Shown: positions 24,401 to 41,361, counted from the first letter of the stretch. The stretch: 64,000 nt of DNA from Procambarus clarkii (GCF_040958095.1 NC_091193.1:21454047-21518046); one strand, 5' to 3'. Translations and numbers: made by a program. The notes: a model not told the origin generated them from the letters alone.

Positions 24401-24939
24401 CCTCCTAAGTGTAGTCAACAACACCTCCTAAGTGTAGTCAACAACACCTCCTAAGTGTAGTCAACAACACCTCCTAAGTGTAGTCAACAACACCTCCTAA
24501 GTGTAGTCAACTACACCTCCTAAGTGTAGTCAACAACACCTCCTAAGTGTAGCGACAACACCTCCTAAGTGTAGCAACAACACCTCCTAAGTGTAGTCAA
24601 CAACACCTCCTAAGTGTAGCGACAACACCTCCTAAGTGTAGCAACAACACCTGCTAAGTGTAGCGACAACACCTCCTAAGTGTAGCAACAACACCTCCTA
24701 AGTGTAGTCAACAACACCTCCTAAGTGTAGCGACAACACCTCCTAAGTGTAGCAACAACACCTGCTAAGTGTAGCGACAACACCTCCTAAGTGTAGCAAC
24801 AACACCTCCTAAGTGTAGTCAACAACACCTCCTAAGTGTAGTCAACAACACCTCCTAAGTGTAGCGACAACACCTCCTAAGTGTAGCGACAACACCTCCT
24901 AAGTGTAGCGACAACACCTCCTAAGTGTAGCGACAACAC
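21476..24939. repeat. 22/23-bp satellite array, about 150 units, 3.46 kb
   Basis: Units of GTAGTCAACAACACCTCC plus TAAGT (23 bp), mixed with a 22-bp form (GTAGCGACAACACC...), a GTAGTCAACTACACC form and rarer GTAGCAACAACACC and CCTGCTAAG variants. The variants are interspersed in recurring short patterns, showing block duplication. It is the longest uninterrupted array here and is not open over long distances. Confidence 0.98.
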
Positions 24940-25656
24940 TTTACAGAGCACAAGACTCAACGAGGCTTCGTAACACTTCAGGTTTTTACTGAAATCGTCA
25001 AATCCCACGAAAACAATTGATGTATTTTGGTTGAGAACACAACTTGCACTCATGGCTTTACTGACTCATCGATCTGTCAGGTGTGCGTGCTTGTGCAGGC
25101 TTCAGGTGTGTTGTTGTCAGGTGTGCGTGCTTGTGCAGGCTTCAGGTGTGTTGTTGTCAGGTGTGCAGGCTTCAGGTGTGGTGTTGTATACACTCCCAGG
25201 TACACCAGGAGCGTACCACGTTACTACCATTACTCTACCACCACCACAAGCACCACCACAACCACCCCCACCACCACAACCACCACCACAAGCACCAGTG
25301 CTACGCCACTACCACAACATCGTATACCATCATGACTACCAACAGTACCAGGGATGACAATCGTCGCCTCATACGTGACATACCGCCACAATTAGAAGTG
25401 ACATGCTAATAAGAACCTTATATGTTGTATCTCCACCACCCACCCCCACCCCCCGTACACCACAACACCACGTCATGGTCAAAAGCAATAGAACCATCTG
25501 GGGTACACCTGAAGCCTCTAGGGGGTCCTGAAGCTTCCACTGAAGCCCACTCTGTGGTCCATGAGGCCTACCCACAACGCTTCTCTTCAAATGCATAATG
25601 AAATCACATCAATATGATGCATCAATGATAACGCTGATTCCCACGACTGTATGAGC
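24940..25656. other. No gene seen; short repeats
   Basis: 25079-25185 holds about 2.5 copies of a roughly 53-bp repeat (GTGTGCGTGCTTGTGCAGGC). 25235-25300 is (CCA)n low complexity. Confidence 0.5.
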
Positions 25657-25661
25657 AGTGT

Positions 25662-25662
<1 letters not shown>

Positions 25663-25749
<87 letters not shown>
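25663..25749. repeat. (AC)n microsatellite at the 5' break of a LINE
   Basis: About 87 bases of AC directly followed by the RT-coding sequence GTCGAGTGGCG. Confidence 0.97.
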
Positions 25750-25752
<3 letters not shown>

Positions 25753-26762
25753 CGAGTGGCGAACAGTAACAAGTGGAGTACCTCAAGGATCGGTGCTGGG
25801 ACCAATCCTCTTTCTAATTTACGTAAATGATATGTTTACAGGAGTGGAATCATACATGTCAATGTTTGCGGATGACGCAAAATTAATGAGAAGAGTTGTG
25901 ACAGACGAGGATTGTAGGATCCTCCAAGAGGACTTAAACTGGCTGCAGAGATGGTCAGGGAAATGGCTACTGGAGTTTAACACCAGTAAATGTAAAGTTA
26001 TGGAAATGGGATCAGGTGACAGGAGACCAAAGGGACAGTACACAATGAAGGGGAACAGCCTACCTGTAACGATTCGAGAAAGAGACCTGGGAGTGGATGT
26101 GACACCTAATCTAACTCCTGAGGCACATATAAATAGGATAACGACAGCAGCGTACTCTACACTGGCGAAAATTAGAACTTCATTCAGAAACCTAAATGAG
26201 GAGGCTTTTAGGGCGCTTTACACTGCCTACGTGAGACCCGTCTTAGAGTATGCCGCGCCATCATGGAGCCCCCACCTGAAGAAACACATAAAGAAACTGG
26301 AGAAGGTTCAGAGGTTTGCGACGAGGCTTGTCCCAGAGTTACGAGGGATGGGATATGAAGAGCGGCTGAAGGAACTGAACCTTACGACACTAGAGAAAAG
26401 AAGGGAGAGAGGAGATATGATATGGACATATAAAATACTCAGGGGAATTGACAAAGTGGAAATAGATGAAATGTTCACACGTAATAATAACAGAACGAGG
26501 GGACATGGGTGGAAACTGGAAACTCAGATGAGTCACAGAGATGTTAGGAAGTTTTCTTTTAGCGTGAGAGTAGTAGAAAAATGGAATGCACTTGGGGAAC
26601 AGGTTGTGGAAGCAAATACTATTCATACTTTTAAAACTAGGTATGATAGGGAAATGGGACAGGAGTCATTGCTGTAAACAACCGATAGCTAGAAAGGCGG
26701 GATCCAAGAGTCAATGCTCGATCCTGCAAGCACAAATAGGTGAGTACAAATAGGTGAGTACA
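25750..26762 (+). mobile_element. 5'-truncated non-LTR retrotransposon (LINE): RT C-terminal half plus 3' UTR
   Basis: One open frame from 25750 to the TAA at 26675-26677 encodes about 308 residues. It starts VEWRTVTSGVPQGSVLGP, continues with the catalytic FADDAK, then a thumb and C-terminal region (LEFNTSKCKVMEMG, RALYTAYVRPVLEYAAPSW, ending HTFKTRYDREMGQESLL). The N-terminal RT motifs and the endonuclease are missing, so it cannot be active alone. Histidine/threonine codons upstream are only the AC array. The 3' UTR (AGGCGGGATCCAAGAGTC to CACAAATAGGTGAGTAC) is the tail found alone at many places in the window. The clade (CR1/Jockey-like) is not certain. Confidence 0.92.
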
Positions 26763-28080
26763 CGCACACGTACACGCACACGCACACACACACACACACA
26801 CACACCCAGACGTTGCAGGTCTCCAGGTGTAAGTATTGTGAGTGTGGTGCACACAGGTCCACACCAGAGAACTTTTACTTCCATTGATATAATGCAGATT
26901 CCTAGTGGTCATGTTGTGTGTGACCAGGAGCGGCGCCGCCTTAATGGTCCGCGTCTCTCACCAACACTGTTCACTTCATCTTGTAAGATTATGAGAAGAA
27001 ATTCAATGTTTGAGGTGTGGCAAGAGCGCTCTGTGTGTTCACCTATATGTACTCACCTATATGAGCTTGCAGGGTGAGCATCAGCTCTTGGGTCCCGCCT
27101 ATCTGCCGTCAGTCACCTACAGGAATGAATCCCTCATCACTACTAATTATAGCGACTCATAAGATGGGTGGAGTAGAATGTTCTTCTGGCGCTTCTTCCT
27201 GCAGGTTGCCAGAGCCCTCGCCGACGTCCCTCACGCCGCTGATGTTAACTTGTCAATGTGTGACTGCTGGAGGCGAGCATGGTGCATTATCTTATCACAG
27301 ATTTGCTCCTATTCTGACACAAGTCGTTGTCCTCTAGTGATCCTTTACGGCCCCAGCGACAACCTCATCCTCCTCGCCAATCTCATTACGTTACACTTGT
27401 CTGGATTGATGTCAAGAAGCCAGTTTTTCAGAGGAGTTCTCTATTCTGCATCCTGGACTTTCTGCGTTCATTTTCTGTTATACTTTGTTTCATCAATTTT
27501 GCATCGTGCGGGCTCAGTCACAGTGTATCAGCCACTGGACGATGGCCACACGACATGTTGGGTGATGAAGGGCCTATGTCAGGAAGGCGAAACTGACATT
27601 GCTAGCAAGATCAACCACTGCTAGAAAACAGTTATTCATTATGATTGAGAAATATTTTTAAATCTCAGGATAGAGACCATTGTCGCTACGACCACCAACA
27701 CAATACAAGACGATGAGATATCTACACGGTAACTAGACTATTATTAAACCAGAATGTTAAACTCGACCAAACACACGCATCAAAAGTTACAAGTCCAAAA
27801 ACAACATAGTACGCTAGTATAGAGTCCAACACCAGGATTATCAAGCAACAACAGGACCCTTAACTTTTAGACAAAATAAACCTTTCATGATGTTATCATT
27901 ACACGACCTTCAAACCCCTTCCCATGAACAAGACTCCACTTTCTCATCCCAGACAGAGAATTGGCAAGTCATCATTAACTCGACCAGTGACTATGAAGCC
28001 CAACCTGTAACCCCTCGCCCACCAGCCCAAAGGCGGACTCTTTTGTACAGTATCAACAGCCAGTCTCCCCAACACAACAT
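26763..28080. other. No gene established; LINE tail at 27040-27115
   Basis: A minus-strand LINE tail (TACTCACCTATATGAGCTTG then GGGTCCCGCCTATCTGCC) is at 27040-27115. A 148-codon frame at 27178-27624 is not recognised and has no splice or homology support. (AC)n lies at 26780-26805. Confidence 0.35.
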
Positions 28081-28087
28081 CAACGGT

Positions 28088-28126
<39 letters not shown>

Positions 28127-28184
28127 AATAAAGACAGACAGACAGAAATAGAGAGTAGTCCTCAATGGAGCAGAATCCGAAAGT

Positions 28185-28345
28185 CACTCAATTGGTGCCA
28201 GCGTTCCACAGGGTAGTGTGCTTGGCCCTCTGCTGTGGAATGTCTATTTCAATTATCTATTCATCTCATTCCTGAAGTTCAATTCTCTGCTGATGACTGC
28301 ACTCCAACCTTCACACACACAAAGGAAGAAAAGCCAATTGCTGCA
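28185..28345 (+). mobile_element. LINE reverse transcriptase remnant (VPQGSVLGP block)
   Basis: 28195-28258 encodes ASVPQGSVLGPLLWNVYFNY. A frameshift follows and then SADDCTPTF, which is the catalytic ADD motif. This is a different LINE family from the one at 25750 (LLWNVYFN against ILFLIYVND). Confidence 0.85.
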
Positions 28346-28643
28346 AGACTCATCAATCACCAACTTTCAGTGATTTTTACCGGGAGTAATAGATAGCAGG
28401 TCACATTTCCGGCTGAGAAAACACACGAAGGCTCTGGCACACAACTGACTATGGGTCATCCTGTTCCTTATATGATTGTTACTTGACCAATAAAGTTTAT
28501 TATAATAAATACATATAACAGGCTCATGAAATAAATGGGTCTCAAGAGGCAGGTTTCAACTGAGCTGAGCTAGCATTACAGCTCTTGCTTGCAGTTTCAC
28601 TGGGTATGTCAGTTGGCAGCCCTTATGAACCCTAGGCTTGGCT
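28346..28643. other. No gene seen
   Basis: AT-rich flank between the RT remnant and the GA array. No feature recognised. Confidence 0.4.
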
Positions 28644-28942
<299 letters not shown>

Positions 28943-29079
28943 CCATCCCAGCACACACCTCTCATACCTCACCTGGACACCCTAACGAGGGCTTTGTCTT
29001 CCTCACCTGCTCCTGCTGCTGCTGTTGTCACCACCCCGCACTCTAGAACTAAGGATGTAAACACACTCTCTCGATGGTG

Positions 29080-29122
29080 CCACCACACTGGCGCCACCAC
29101 TGTGGTGGCACCAGTGTGGTGG
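29080..29122. repeat. Near-perfect 21-bp inverted repeat with 1-base loop
   Basis: The left arm CCACCACACTGGCGCCACCA plus C pairs with the right arm GTGGTGGCACCAGTGTGGTG plus G, with one mismatch. It could form a cruciform or hairpin. No gene is associated. Confidence 0.85.
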
Positions 29123-29599
29123 TGGGAGTGTGGGGCCTGGGCCGCCCCCTAGGGGGCACATCCTGGCTTACAACTCCCCCGATACACAGGAAGGGGGAAG
29201 GCGGAAAGGATAAGGAATGGGTTTAGAGAAATAGAACACGACGAGACTGGGAGTGTGGGAGAGACAATTAGAGTTGGAGGACGAGGGAATGGGGGGAGGG
29301 GGGGGGGCTTGAGAGAAGGACTGACCCTTTAAGTTGTGTGTGTTGGCTTGCAGTTCCCTCTACACCAGACAGTGGGGCGAGGCAGATGAAATGTGGGTCA
29401 CGACTGGGACGCCCAGATGGACAACTGCCATCAGCATGCAGCAGGCGGAGGGAGACACCTGGTGGGTCTTTTCACAGCAGCAGGGCGGTGCCCCGGATTC
29501 AGGCGACTGTTGTAGCTCGCATCCTGGGGAATGGCCAGTCGTTGGCTAGGGAGGGGGGGGGGAACCTAGATAATCCTAACTAGCTTCCAATTTCCGATG
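29123..29599. other. No gene seen
   Basis: G-rich tracts at 29290-29310 and 29550-29562. A short open frame at 29338-29583 is not recognised. Confidence 0.35.
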
Positions 29600-29690
29600 A
29601 CGGGACCCATGCCTGTCTTGTCCTGTTTGAGAACAGTACAAAGTACCTACCTCACTTGCCTGAAGAGCAGAGGTGCAACAGGTACTCTGA

Positions 29691-30150
29691 GAGAGAACTA
29701 TCATTATCAGAGGCCCGAGACTGTTCAACACGCTTCCACTACACATAAGGGGCATAACTGGCCGACCCCTCACAGTGTTCAAGAGAGAACTATCAACATC
29801 AGAGGCCCGAGACTGTTCAACACGCTTCCACTACACATAAGGGACATAACTGGCCGACCCCTCACAGTGTTCAAGAGAGAACTATCATTATCAGAGGCCC
29901 GAGACTGTTCAACACGCTTCCACTACACATAAGGGACATAACTGGCCGACCCCTCACAGTGTTCAAGAGAGAACTATCATTATCAGAGGCCCGAGACTGT
30001 TCAACACGCTTCCACTACACATAAGGGACATAACTGGCCGACCCCTCACAGTGTTCAAGAGAGAACTATCAACATCAGAGGCCCGAGACTGTTCAACACG
30101 CTTCCACTACACATAAGGGGCATAACTGGCCGACCCCTCACAGTGTTCAA
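29691..30150 (+). repeat. 92-bp minisatellite made from LINE ORF2 C-terminal coding sequence, 5 units
   Basis: Units start at 29691, 29783, 29875, 29967 and 30059, with a terminal partial unit at 30151. In one frame each unit reads RGPRLFNTLPLHIRDITG and RPLTVFKREL, typical of the end of a LINE ORF2. Since 92 is not a multiple of three, the tandem copies cannot be one protein. Units 1, 3 and 4 have ATCATTATC; units 2 and 5 have ATCAACATC. Confidence 0.92.
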
Positions 30151-30312
30151 GAGAGAACTGGACAAACACCTCTAAAGGATATCTGATCAACCAGGCTGAG
30201 ACTCATACGTCAGGCTGCGAGCAGCCGCGTCCAACAGCCTGGTTGACCAGTCCAGCAAGGAGGAGGCCTGGTCGAGGACCGGGCCGTGGGGACGTTGATC
30301 CTCGAAATCTCC
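30151..30312 (+). mobile_element. LINE 3' end: last codons and 3' UTR
   Basis: Continues the last 92-bp unit as KRELDKHL and a stop, then GATCAACCAGGCTGAGACTC, CGAGCAGCCGCGTCCAACAG, CCTGGTTGACCAGTCCAGCA and the GGAGGCCTGGTCGAGGACCG tail. This is the tail shared with SINE family A. Confidence 0.85.

Positions 30313-31238
<926 letters not shown>

Positions 31239-31331
<93 letters not shown>
31239..31331. repeat. (TA)n microsatellite between two foldback elements
   Basis: About 92 bases of TA. Confidence 0.97.
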
Positions 31332-31333
<2 letters not shown>

Positions 31334-31502
31334 GGCGATGAGTCACAATAACGTGGCTGAAGTATGTTGACCAGACCACACACTAGAAATTGAAGGGACG
31401 ACGACGTTTCGGTCCGTTCTGGACCATTCTCAAGTCGATTGTGAATGGTCCAGGACGGACCGAAACGTCGTCGTCCCTTCAATTTCTAGTGTGTGGTCTG
31501 GT

Positions 31503-31505
<3 letters not shown>
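31332..31505. mobile_element. Hairpin (foldback) element with about 63-bp arms
   Basis: The left arm 31367-31430 (GACCAGACCACACACTAGAA, GGGACGACGACGTTTCGGTC) and the right arm 31442-31505 are near-perfect reverse complements around an 11-base loop. TA arrays flank the element. A decayed left half is present at 700-790, so this is a dispersed family. It has no coding capacity. Confidence 0.9.

Positions 31506-31598
<93 letters not shown>
31506..31598. repeat. (TA)n microsatellite
   Basis: About 92 bases of TA. Confidence 0.97.
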
Positions 31599-31600
<2 letters not shown>

Positions 31601-32425
31601 CAGCCCAGAGTTAAGCAATGATATATCCAAGAGCTTCAGAACGTGTCATCCAGGCTTTATGTGTGCCTTAATGTATTTTAAAGTGCCTACTTATCTTTGT
31701 CAAATTTTCTTACAATGTACCTGTTAACATTTTATAAATTTTGCTAGAAATTACCCATTTAATATTACCTATAAGCTTAAGTACCTGCCCGAGACGCTGT
31801 GTGTGTTAGTGGCTTAACAAGACTGTAAACACATCATGCTGTGTACTCTCATAAACCCAGTGCTTTGATTTGTATTAATACGTCGCAATTTTTAACGAAA
31901 ATGGTCGATTCCTTAAAACATACGACGACATATTAGTTAAAAGTTGACTATCTTGACCAGATAGTCAAGACCACACCAGACCTAAGGACCTGTCGGCCCT
32001 TAGGTCTGAATAATACATAAATAATATCCAGTTAGAATAATATGACTGGATAATACTCCAGTTATCTATAATAACAACGACTGGTTACAACAAAGACCTA
32101 CACAACATCTACAACAACCACAACACCTTAACAACAATTACAAAAGACAATTACAGATACATTACAGAAATCAGCTAACAGACTGATTACAGAAAACAGT
32201 TAAACTAATAACACAAAGTTGTATAGTACCTACAGTAAACAAGTATACACAAAATACAGGCCGCAGGTAGGCCTATACATTAACTACATATAACAGGTAG
32301 GCCTATAGGTGAACTACAGGTAACAGGTTATCACTAAGTACAGAGAACATTTATACAACAACTACATAGAACAGGTTACAGCGCTCAGTGATGAGAATGG
32401 TGGGTTAGTGAGGTCAGGTCTACGG
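31599..32425. other. No gene seen; dispersed-repeat core at 31775-31825
   Basis: 31775-31825 carries AAGTACCTGCCCGAGACGCT and GTGTGTTAGTGGCT, shared with three other places in the window. The remainder is AT-rich, with a (CAACA)-rich patch at 32085-32150. Confidence 0.45.
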
Positions 32426-33392
32426 CCAGGGTACAGCAGAGGTTCCGGTTCATACAGAGGGGTACAGCAGAGGTTCCGGTTCATACAGAGGGGTACAGCA
32501 GAGGTTCCGGTTCATACAGAGGGGTACAGCAGAGGTTCCGGTTCATACAGAGGGGTACAGAAGAGGTCCCGGTTCATACAGAGGGGTACAGAAGAGGTCC
32601 CGGTTCATACAGAGGGGTACAGAAGAGGTCCCGGTTCATACGGAGGGCACAGAAGAGGTCCCGGTTCATACGGAGGGTACAGCAGAGGTCCCGGTTCATA
32701 CGGAGGGTACAGAAGAGGTCCTGGTTCATGCGGAGGGGTACAGCAGAGGACCTGGTTCATACCGAGGGGTACAGAAGAGGTCCCGGTTCATATGGAGGGC
32801 ACAGCAGAGGTCCCGGTTCATACGGAGGGCACAGCAGAAGTCCTGGTTCATACGGAGGGTACAGCAGAGGTCCCGGTTCATACGGAGGGTACAGCAGAGG
32901 TCCCGGTTCATACGGAGGATACAGCAGAGGTCCCAGTTCATACGGAGGGCACAGCAGAAGTCCCGGTTCATACGGAGGGTACAGCAGAGGTCCCGGTTCA
33001 TACGAAGGGTACAGCAGAGGTCCCGGTTCATACGGAGGGTACAGCAGAGGTCCCGGTTCATACGGAGGGCACAGCAGAGGTCCCGGTTCATACGGAGGGT
33101 ACAGCAGAGGTCCCGGTTCATACGGAGGCTACAGAAGAGGTCCCGGTTCATACGGAGGGTACAGCAGAGGTCCCGGTTCATACGGAGGGTACAGCAGAGG
33201 TCCCGGTTCATACGGAGGGTACAGCAGAGGTCCCGGTTCATACGGAGGCCACAGAAGAGGTCCCGGTTCATACGGAGGGTACAGCAGAGGTCCCGGTTCA
33301 TACGGAGGGTACAGCAGAGGTCCCGGTTCATACGGAGGGTACAGCAGAGGTCCCGGTTCATACGGAGGGTACAGCAGAGGTCCCGGTTCATA
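32426..33392. repeat. 30-bp minisatellite, about 32 units
   Basis: Units of GGGTACAGCAGAGGTCCCGG plus TTCATACGGA. The 5' units differ (TTCCGG, ACAGAGG, 31 bp). Because 30 is a multiple of three, several frames stay open (YSRGPGSYGG repeats). The frames begin and end at array edges and have no exon structure, so I do not call a protein. Confidence 0.96.
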
Positions 33393-33394
33393 CG

Positions 33395-34613
33395 CACGAG
33401 GCGCGGAAAGGTCAACTATAACACCTCCATTAGCGCTCGCAATTTACGCACCAAAATAGGCACAATTATGGTGAGCTGCCAGGAGCCAGCCGAGCCCTCC
33501 TGAGGGGCGACACGCTCCCCCTCCTCCCCTGGGCGACTCACTGCTTCAGGGAACAGAAAGCTTGTGCTTCTCACAGCAGGTCTCGGGAGGCCTGGTTGAG
33601 GACCGGGACGCAGGGACGTTGAGCCCCGAAATCATCGCAAGATAACCGCATCGCCAGGTAGGTCTTGCCAATCGACTATACCCAAATATTTACAAATTCC
33701 AAAGTATTTTGATAAAACATTACGCAAAATTGTTGTCGTGCAGGTACGACAATCTTAGCGTGCCAGGAGTCTAAAGGATCTAAGCGCATCCTTAACCTGA
33801 GCTCCTGTAGGAAATGAACGCGGGGCGCGGGGTTAAATTTGTTTTATACCCCAAAGGTGTTGCCCAGCTTTATTGAAGATGTCTCCCATGTGTTCTTGCT
33901 TTATTGCAGCTGTCTCCTGTGTGTGTGTTCTTGCTTTATTTGGACTCGTCTTGTCAAGCAGTTGGACCAAACGTAAATATAGTGTTCTGATCAACGTAAA
34001 TCTCACGTTCTGAAATACCCAAGTCTGGTGGTGTTATCGAGACAAGTCTAGTGTTGTGTGAGTAACGAGTCGTGTCTGTTAAGGCAAGGGACCGCTGGAG
34101 CACACGACAACCAGGTGATCTATGACTCTGTTCACTGATCATTATGATCACTGATCATTATGCTCACTGATCATTATGATCACTATCATCACTTTTCCTC
34201 TCCTCCGCTCACCTGAGGACATGGGCCTTAGTATGCTCGGACACTCACTCTAACTATATTAAGAAAACATCAACCAAGTTTGAACTGCTCTCAGAGTTAG
34301 CACAATCAACGACTCAACTATCGTCTGAGAGCAAGATTTAAACACTAAGTTGTATTAAGTATAGACTGTTAGACATGTCAACTCGGGGCCGGTTGCTCTA
34401 GAACAGGTCTCTAAGAAGAGGTGGGAAACTTCTTGTAGAGAATAACGAAAACGACGCACTAATATAAGTGCAAGATCAGATTTGACGCCGAAGGTGTCAC
34501 AGCTGACAGTGAACGGTCACAGCTGACACCGGGAGGTCACAGCTGACACTGGGAGGCAACAGAGGTCACGGGGAAAGCCTTGAGGCGCGAGTAGAGAGGG
34601 CGGGTGTCCGGGC
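33395..34613 (-). other. Presumed 3' flank / UTR of the receptor gene, no gene seen
   Basis: About 1.2 kb downstream of the receptor stop. At 34496-34570 there are four imperfect ~20-bp repeats built on GGTCACAGCTGACA. On the minus strand AATAAA occurs at 33900-33905 and 33869-33874, which could be poly(A) signals about 0.7 kb after the stop (inference). A LINE/SINE-type tail sits at 33585-33650. Short ATGATCACTGATCAT repeats lie near 34135-34185. Confidence 0.4.
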
Positions 34614-39128
<4,515 letters not shown>

Positions 39129-39239
39129 CTGTGGAGGAGGACCTTATTATCACTTAGATGACATTAACAAATATTATCGAGTTAAGTATCATAATTATAC
39201 GTGAACCGGTAAACCCGAAGTAACTTTCACTTTATGCGA

Positions 39240-39245
39240 GCGAGG

Positions 39246-39292
<47 letters not shown>
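39240..39292. repeat. (GT)n microsatellite attached to a LINE tail
   Basis: GT run directly adjoining GTACTCACCTAG, so on the minus strand the AC array follows the LINE 3' terminus. Confidence 0.92.
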
Positions 39293-39297
<5 letters not shown>

Positions 39298-39366
39298 CAC
39301 CTAGTTGTGCTTGCGGGGCTTGAGCTCTGGCTCTTTGGTCCCGCCTCTCAACCGTCAATCAACAGG
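39290..39366 (-). mobile_element. LINE 3' tail fragment, minus strand
   Basis: Minus-strand TTGATTGACGGTTGAGAGGC, GGGACCAAAGAGCCAGAGCT and CACAACTAGGTGAGTAC, as in the other tail copies. Confidence 0.8.
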
Positions 39367-39787
39367 TATGTGTGTGTGTGTGTGTCATTACACCCAAACA
39401 GGACCCAAACACTTCAAGACATAACCCAAAATGATAGAGCCTCTAGGTACTGTGGACAGAGTACACACAGCAGGGAGTGTTGTACCCCAAATTGTTGACA
39501 TTTTGTACTATTGGAATACGAGAAAGGACATAACATGACGTAATAATAAATATAACCTGTCTTAGGCCTAAATAGGTTATCAGAGGCCTAACGAACGTAA
39601 CCTTAGGCGTAATTTAGTACATAATATTACTATACTAGGAGTGTTAGGTTTGGTAATTGCCTTCTACAGAATTATAAATATGGACTGTTCTGCATTATTG
39701 TCTTTCACAGTAATATAATAGTTAATGATGTCTGGAGGACCCGGCCTGGGCTCCTCTGACCAGGCCAGGCCGGGTACTATCCCAAGC
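39367..39787. other. No gene seen
   Basis: AT-rich, with an inverted motif CCCGGCCTGG/CCAGGCCGGG near 39738-39776. No upstream receptor exon could be recognised here. Confidence 0.4.
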
Positions 39788-39988
39788 CAACCTGTCCTCC
39801 TACAAAGAACGTCGCATTTCGCTCGTATGCGTTACGTACGGCCAAAAATGGTCGTACTTGAAAATGGAAGCGGCTGCCGAAAGTGACGTATTGCCCCGTT
39901 TTCTGTTTTGGGTCCTCTGGTTGGCTAGGAGAGGACACTTTAATTTGACAGTTTTCTTGACGCTAGGAAACCTTAGGAGGACGGGTTG
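39788..39988. mobile_element. 201-bp MITE-like element with 15-bp terminal inverted repeats
   Basis: The left end CAACCTGTCCTCCTA and right end TAGGAGGACGGGTTG are reverse complements with one mismatch. CCCAAG occurs just outside each end (39781-39786 and about 39989-39994), a possible target-site duplication. There is no ORF. Confidence 0.6.
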
Positions 39989-40759
39989 CCCAAGCGGCCT
40001 TCTACTCAGTCTCGCCTGAATATATTTTCTCCCGCTTCTCAGACGAGAACATTACAAATGCAACTAATAAACCAACCAATCTTCACTCTAATTATAAATT
40101 TATACCAAATGTATATGCTAATTGTAACAATCCGTGTTAAGCATGTCCGTTAGAGGGTGGGCTTAACAACTGTTCATCTCTGTGTGCAACACGGCAGAGG
40201 ATGAGTACCCGAGGGTCAACAGCCCAACCCGTCCTCGGCTCAAGTCCATTCCATCCAGCGGTCGACCACACAGACGCATTCATAAATTTTTACATGCTGT
40301 TCATTCAAAACAGGAATTTTCTGACATATAAATTAATATTATAATATATTAGCATATTGTGCATATATAGGCATAGGTTAGGTTAGGTGTTTAGGTTCTG
40401 TTCGCGATTATTGGTATTTGTAGTACGCGGGTGAAGCATTTACAGCGTTGTGGTTCGAACAAAATTCGCCAATGAAGCACTTGTTCCGGAAGTGTTCGAA
40501 CGAAATCAGTTGCGAGTCGTGTGTAAACCATTTATCATTCATAAACAGCTGGGGGTTTGGCGGGTGCATGGAATCACTTTTGGGGTCTTTGTTTGGCTGA
40601 CGGGCTGCAACAGGAGACAACCTGCCACTCCCACCAATAACCAACTCATCAATGATTCAGCCGCGCACTTCAGCGTCGTTTAAACACAAAAACCTCGATC
40701 AGAAATTCTGTTTGCGGTCCGTTTTCTCTTAGACCGTCACAACGGGTCGCTGGACGGCC

Positions 40760-40762
<3 letters not shown>
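39989..40762. other. No gene seen
   Basis: Includes CATAGGTTAGGTTAGG (40371-40388, telomere-like). Unrecognised short frames at 40408-40683 lie on both strands. No homology is recognised. Confidence 0.35.

Positions 40763-40768
<6 letters not shown>

Positions 40769-40852
<84 letters not shown>
40769..40852. repeat. (AC)n microsatellite
   Basis: About 84 bases, preceded by GCGCGC. Confidence 0.97.
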
Positions 40853-40855
<3 letters not shown>

Positions 40856-41074
40856 CGTATTGATGTACTCTCGTATTCTCTGTGAGATTTATTTTTTTTA
40901 CCGAGAAACCTTTTATCACAGTGTTTATTTATTTTCGTGAAAACTCGTGGGAAGGTTTTAATTCGCAATAACATGTTCAGCGTGACACACCTGTGTGTGA
41001 TGACCGTCAAGTGTGAGCTGCCAGGCAACCCTTGCACACACACACACACACACACACGCTGGGGAAGTGAAGGG

Positions 41075-41208
41075 AAGGGAACTATCTGGGAGAAAGCGCC
41101 AAGCCATTGCGACTATATAGCACTGGGAAAGGGGTCAGGATAAGGATTTGGGAAGGGACAGGGGGAAGGAATGGTGCCCAATCACTTGGGCGGTCGGGGA
41201 TTGAGGGG
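41075..41208 (-). mobile_element. tRNA-derived SINE (family C), minus strand, head truncated
   Basis: Minus strand: TCAATCCCCGACCGCCCAAG, TGATTGGGCACCATTCC, CAAATCCTTATCCTGACCCC and CAGTGCTATATAGTCGCAAT. The A-box half is missing. Confidence 0.7.
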
Positions 41209-41245
41209 AGACATTCAGGTATGAAAACACCTTCTATTGGGGGGG

Positions 41246-41361
<116 letters not shown>

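Noticed and set aside
21476..24939. CRISPR-like array
   Set aside because: Direct tandem satellite without spacers, in a eukaryotic genome.
25658..25750. N-terminal His/Thr repeat of the LINE protein
   Set aside because: Translation of an (AC)n microsatellite upstream of the truncated RT.
27178..27624. 148-codon protein-coding gene
   Set aside because: No recognisable domain, no splice or promoter support, next to a LINE tail; length is compatible with chance.
32408..33459. Gly/Tyr/Ser-rich repeat protein resembling structural or silk-like proteins
   Set aside because: Tempting composition, but both strands and two plus frames are open over the same 30-bp array, and there is no start context or non-repeat domain.
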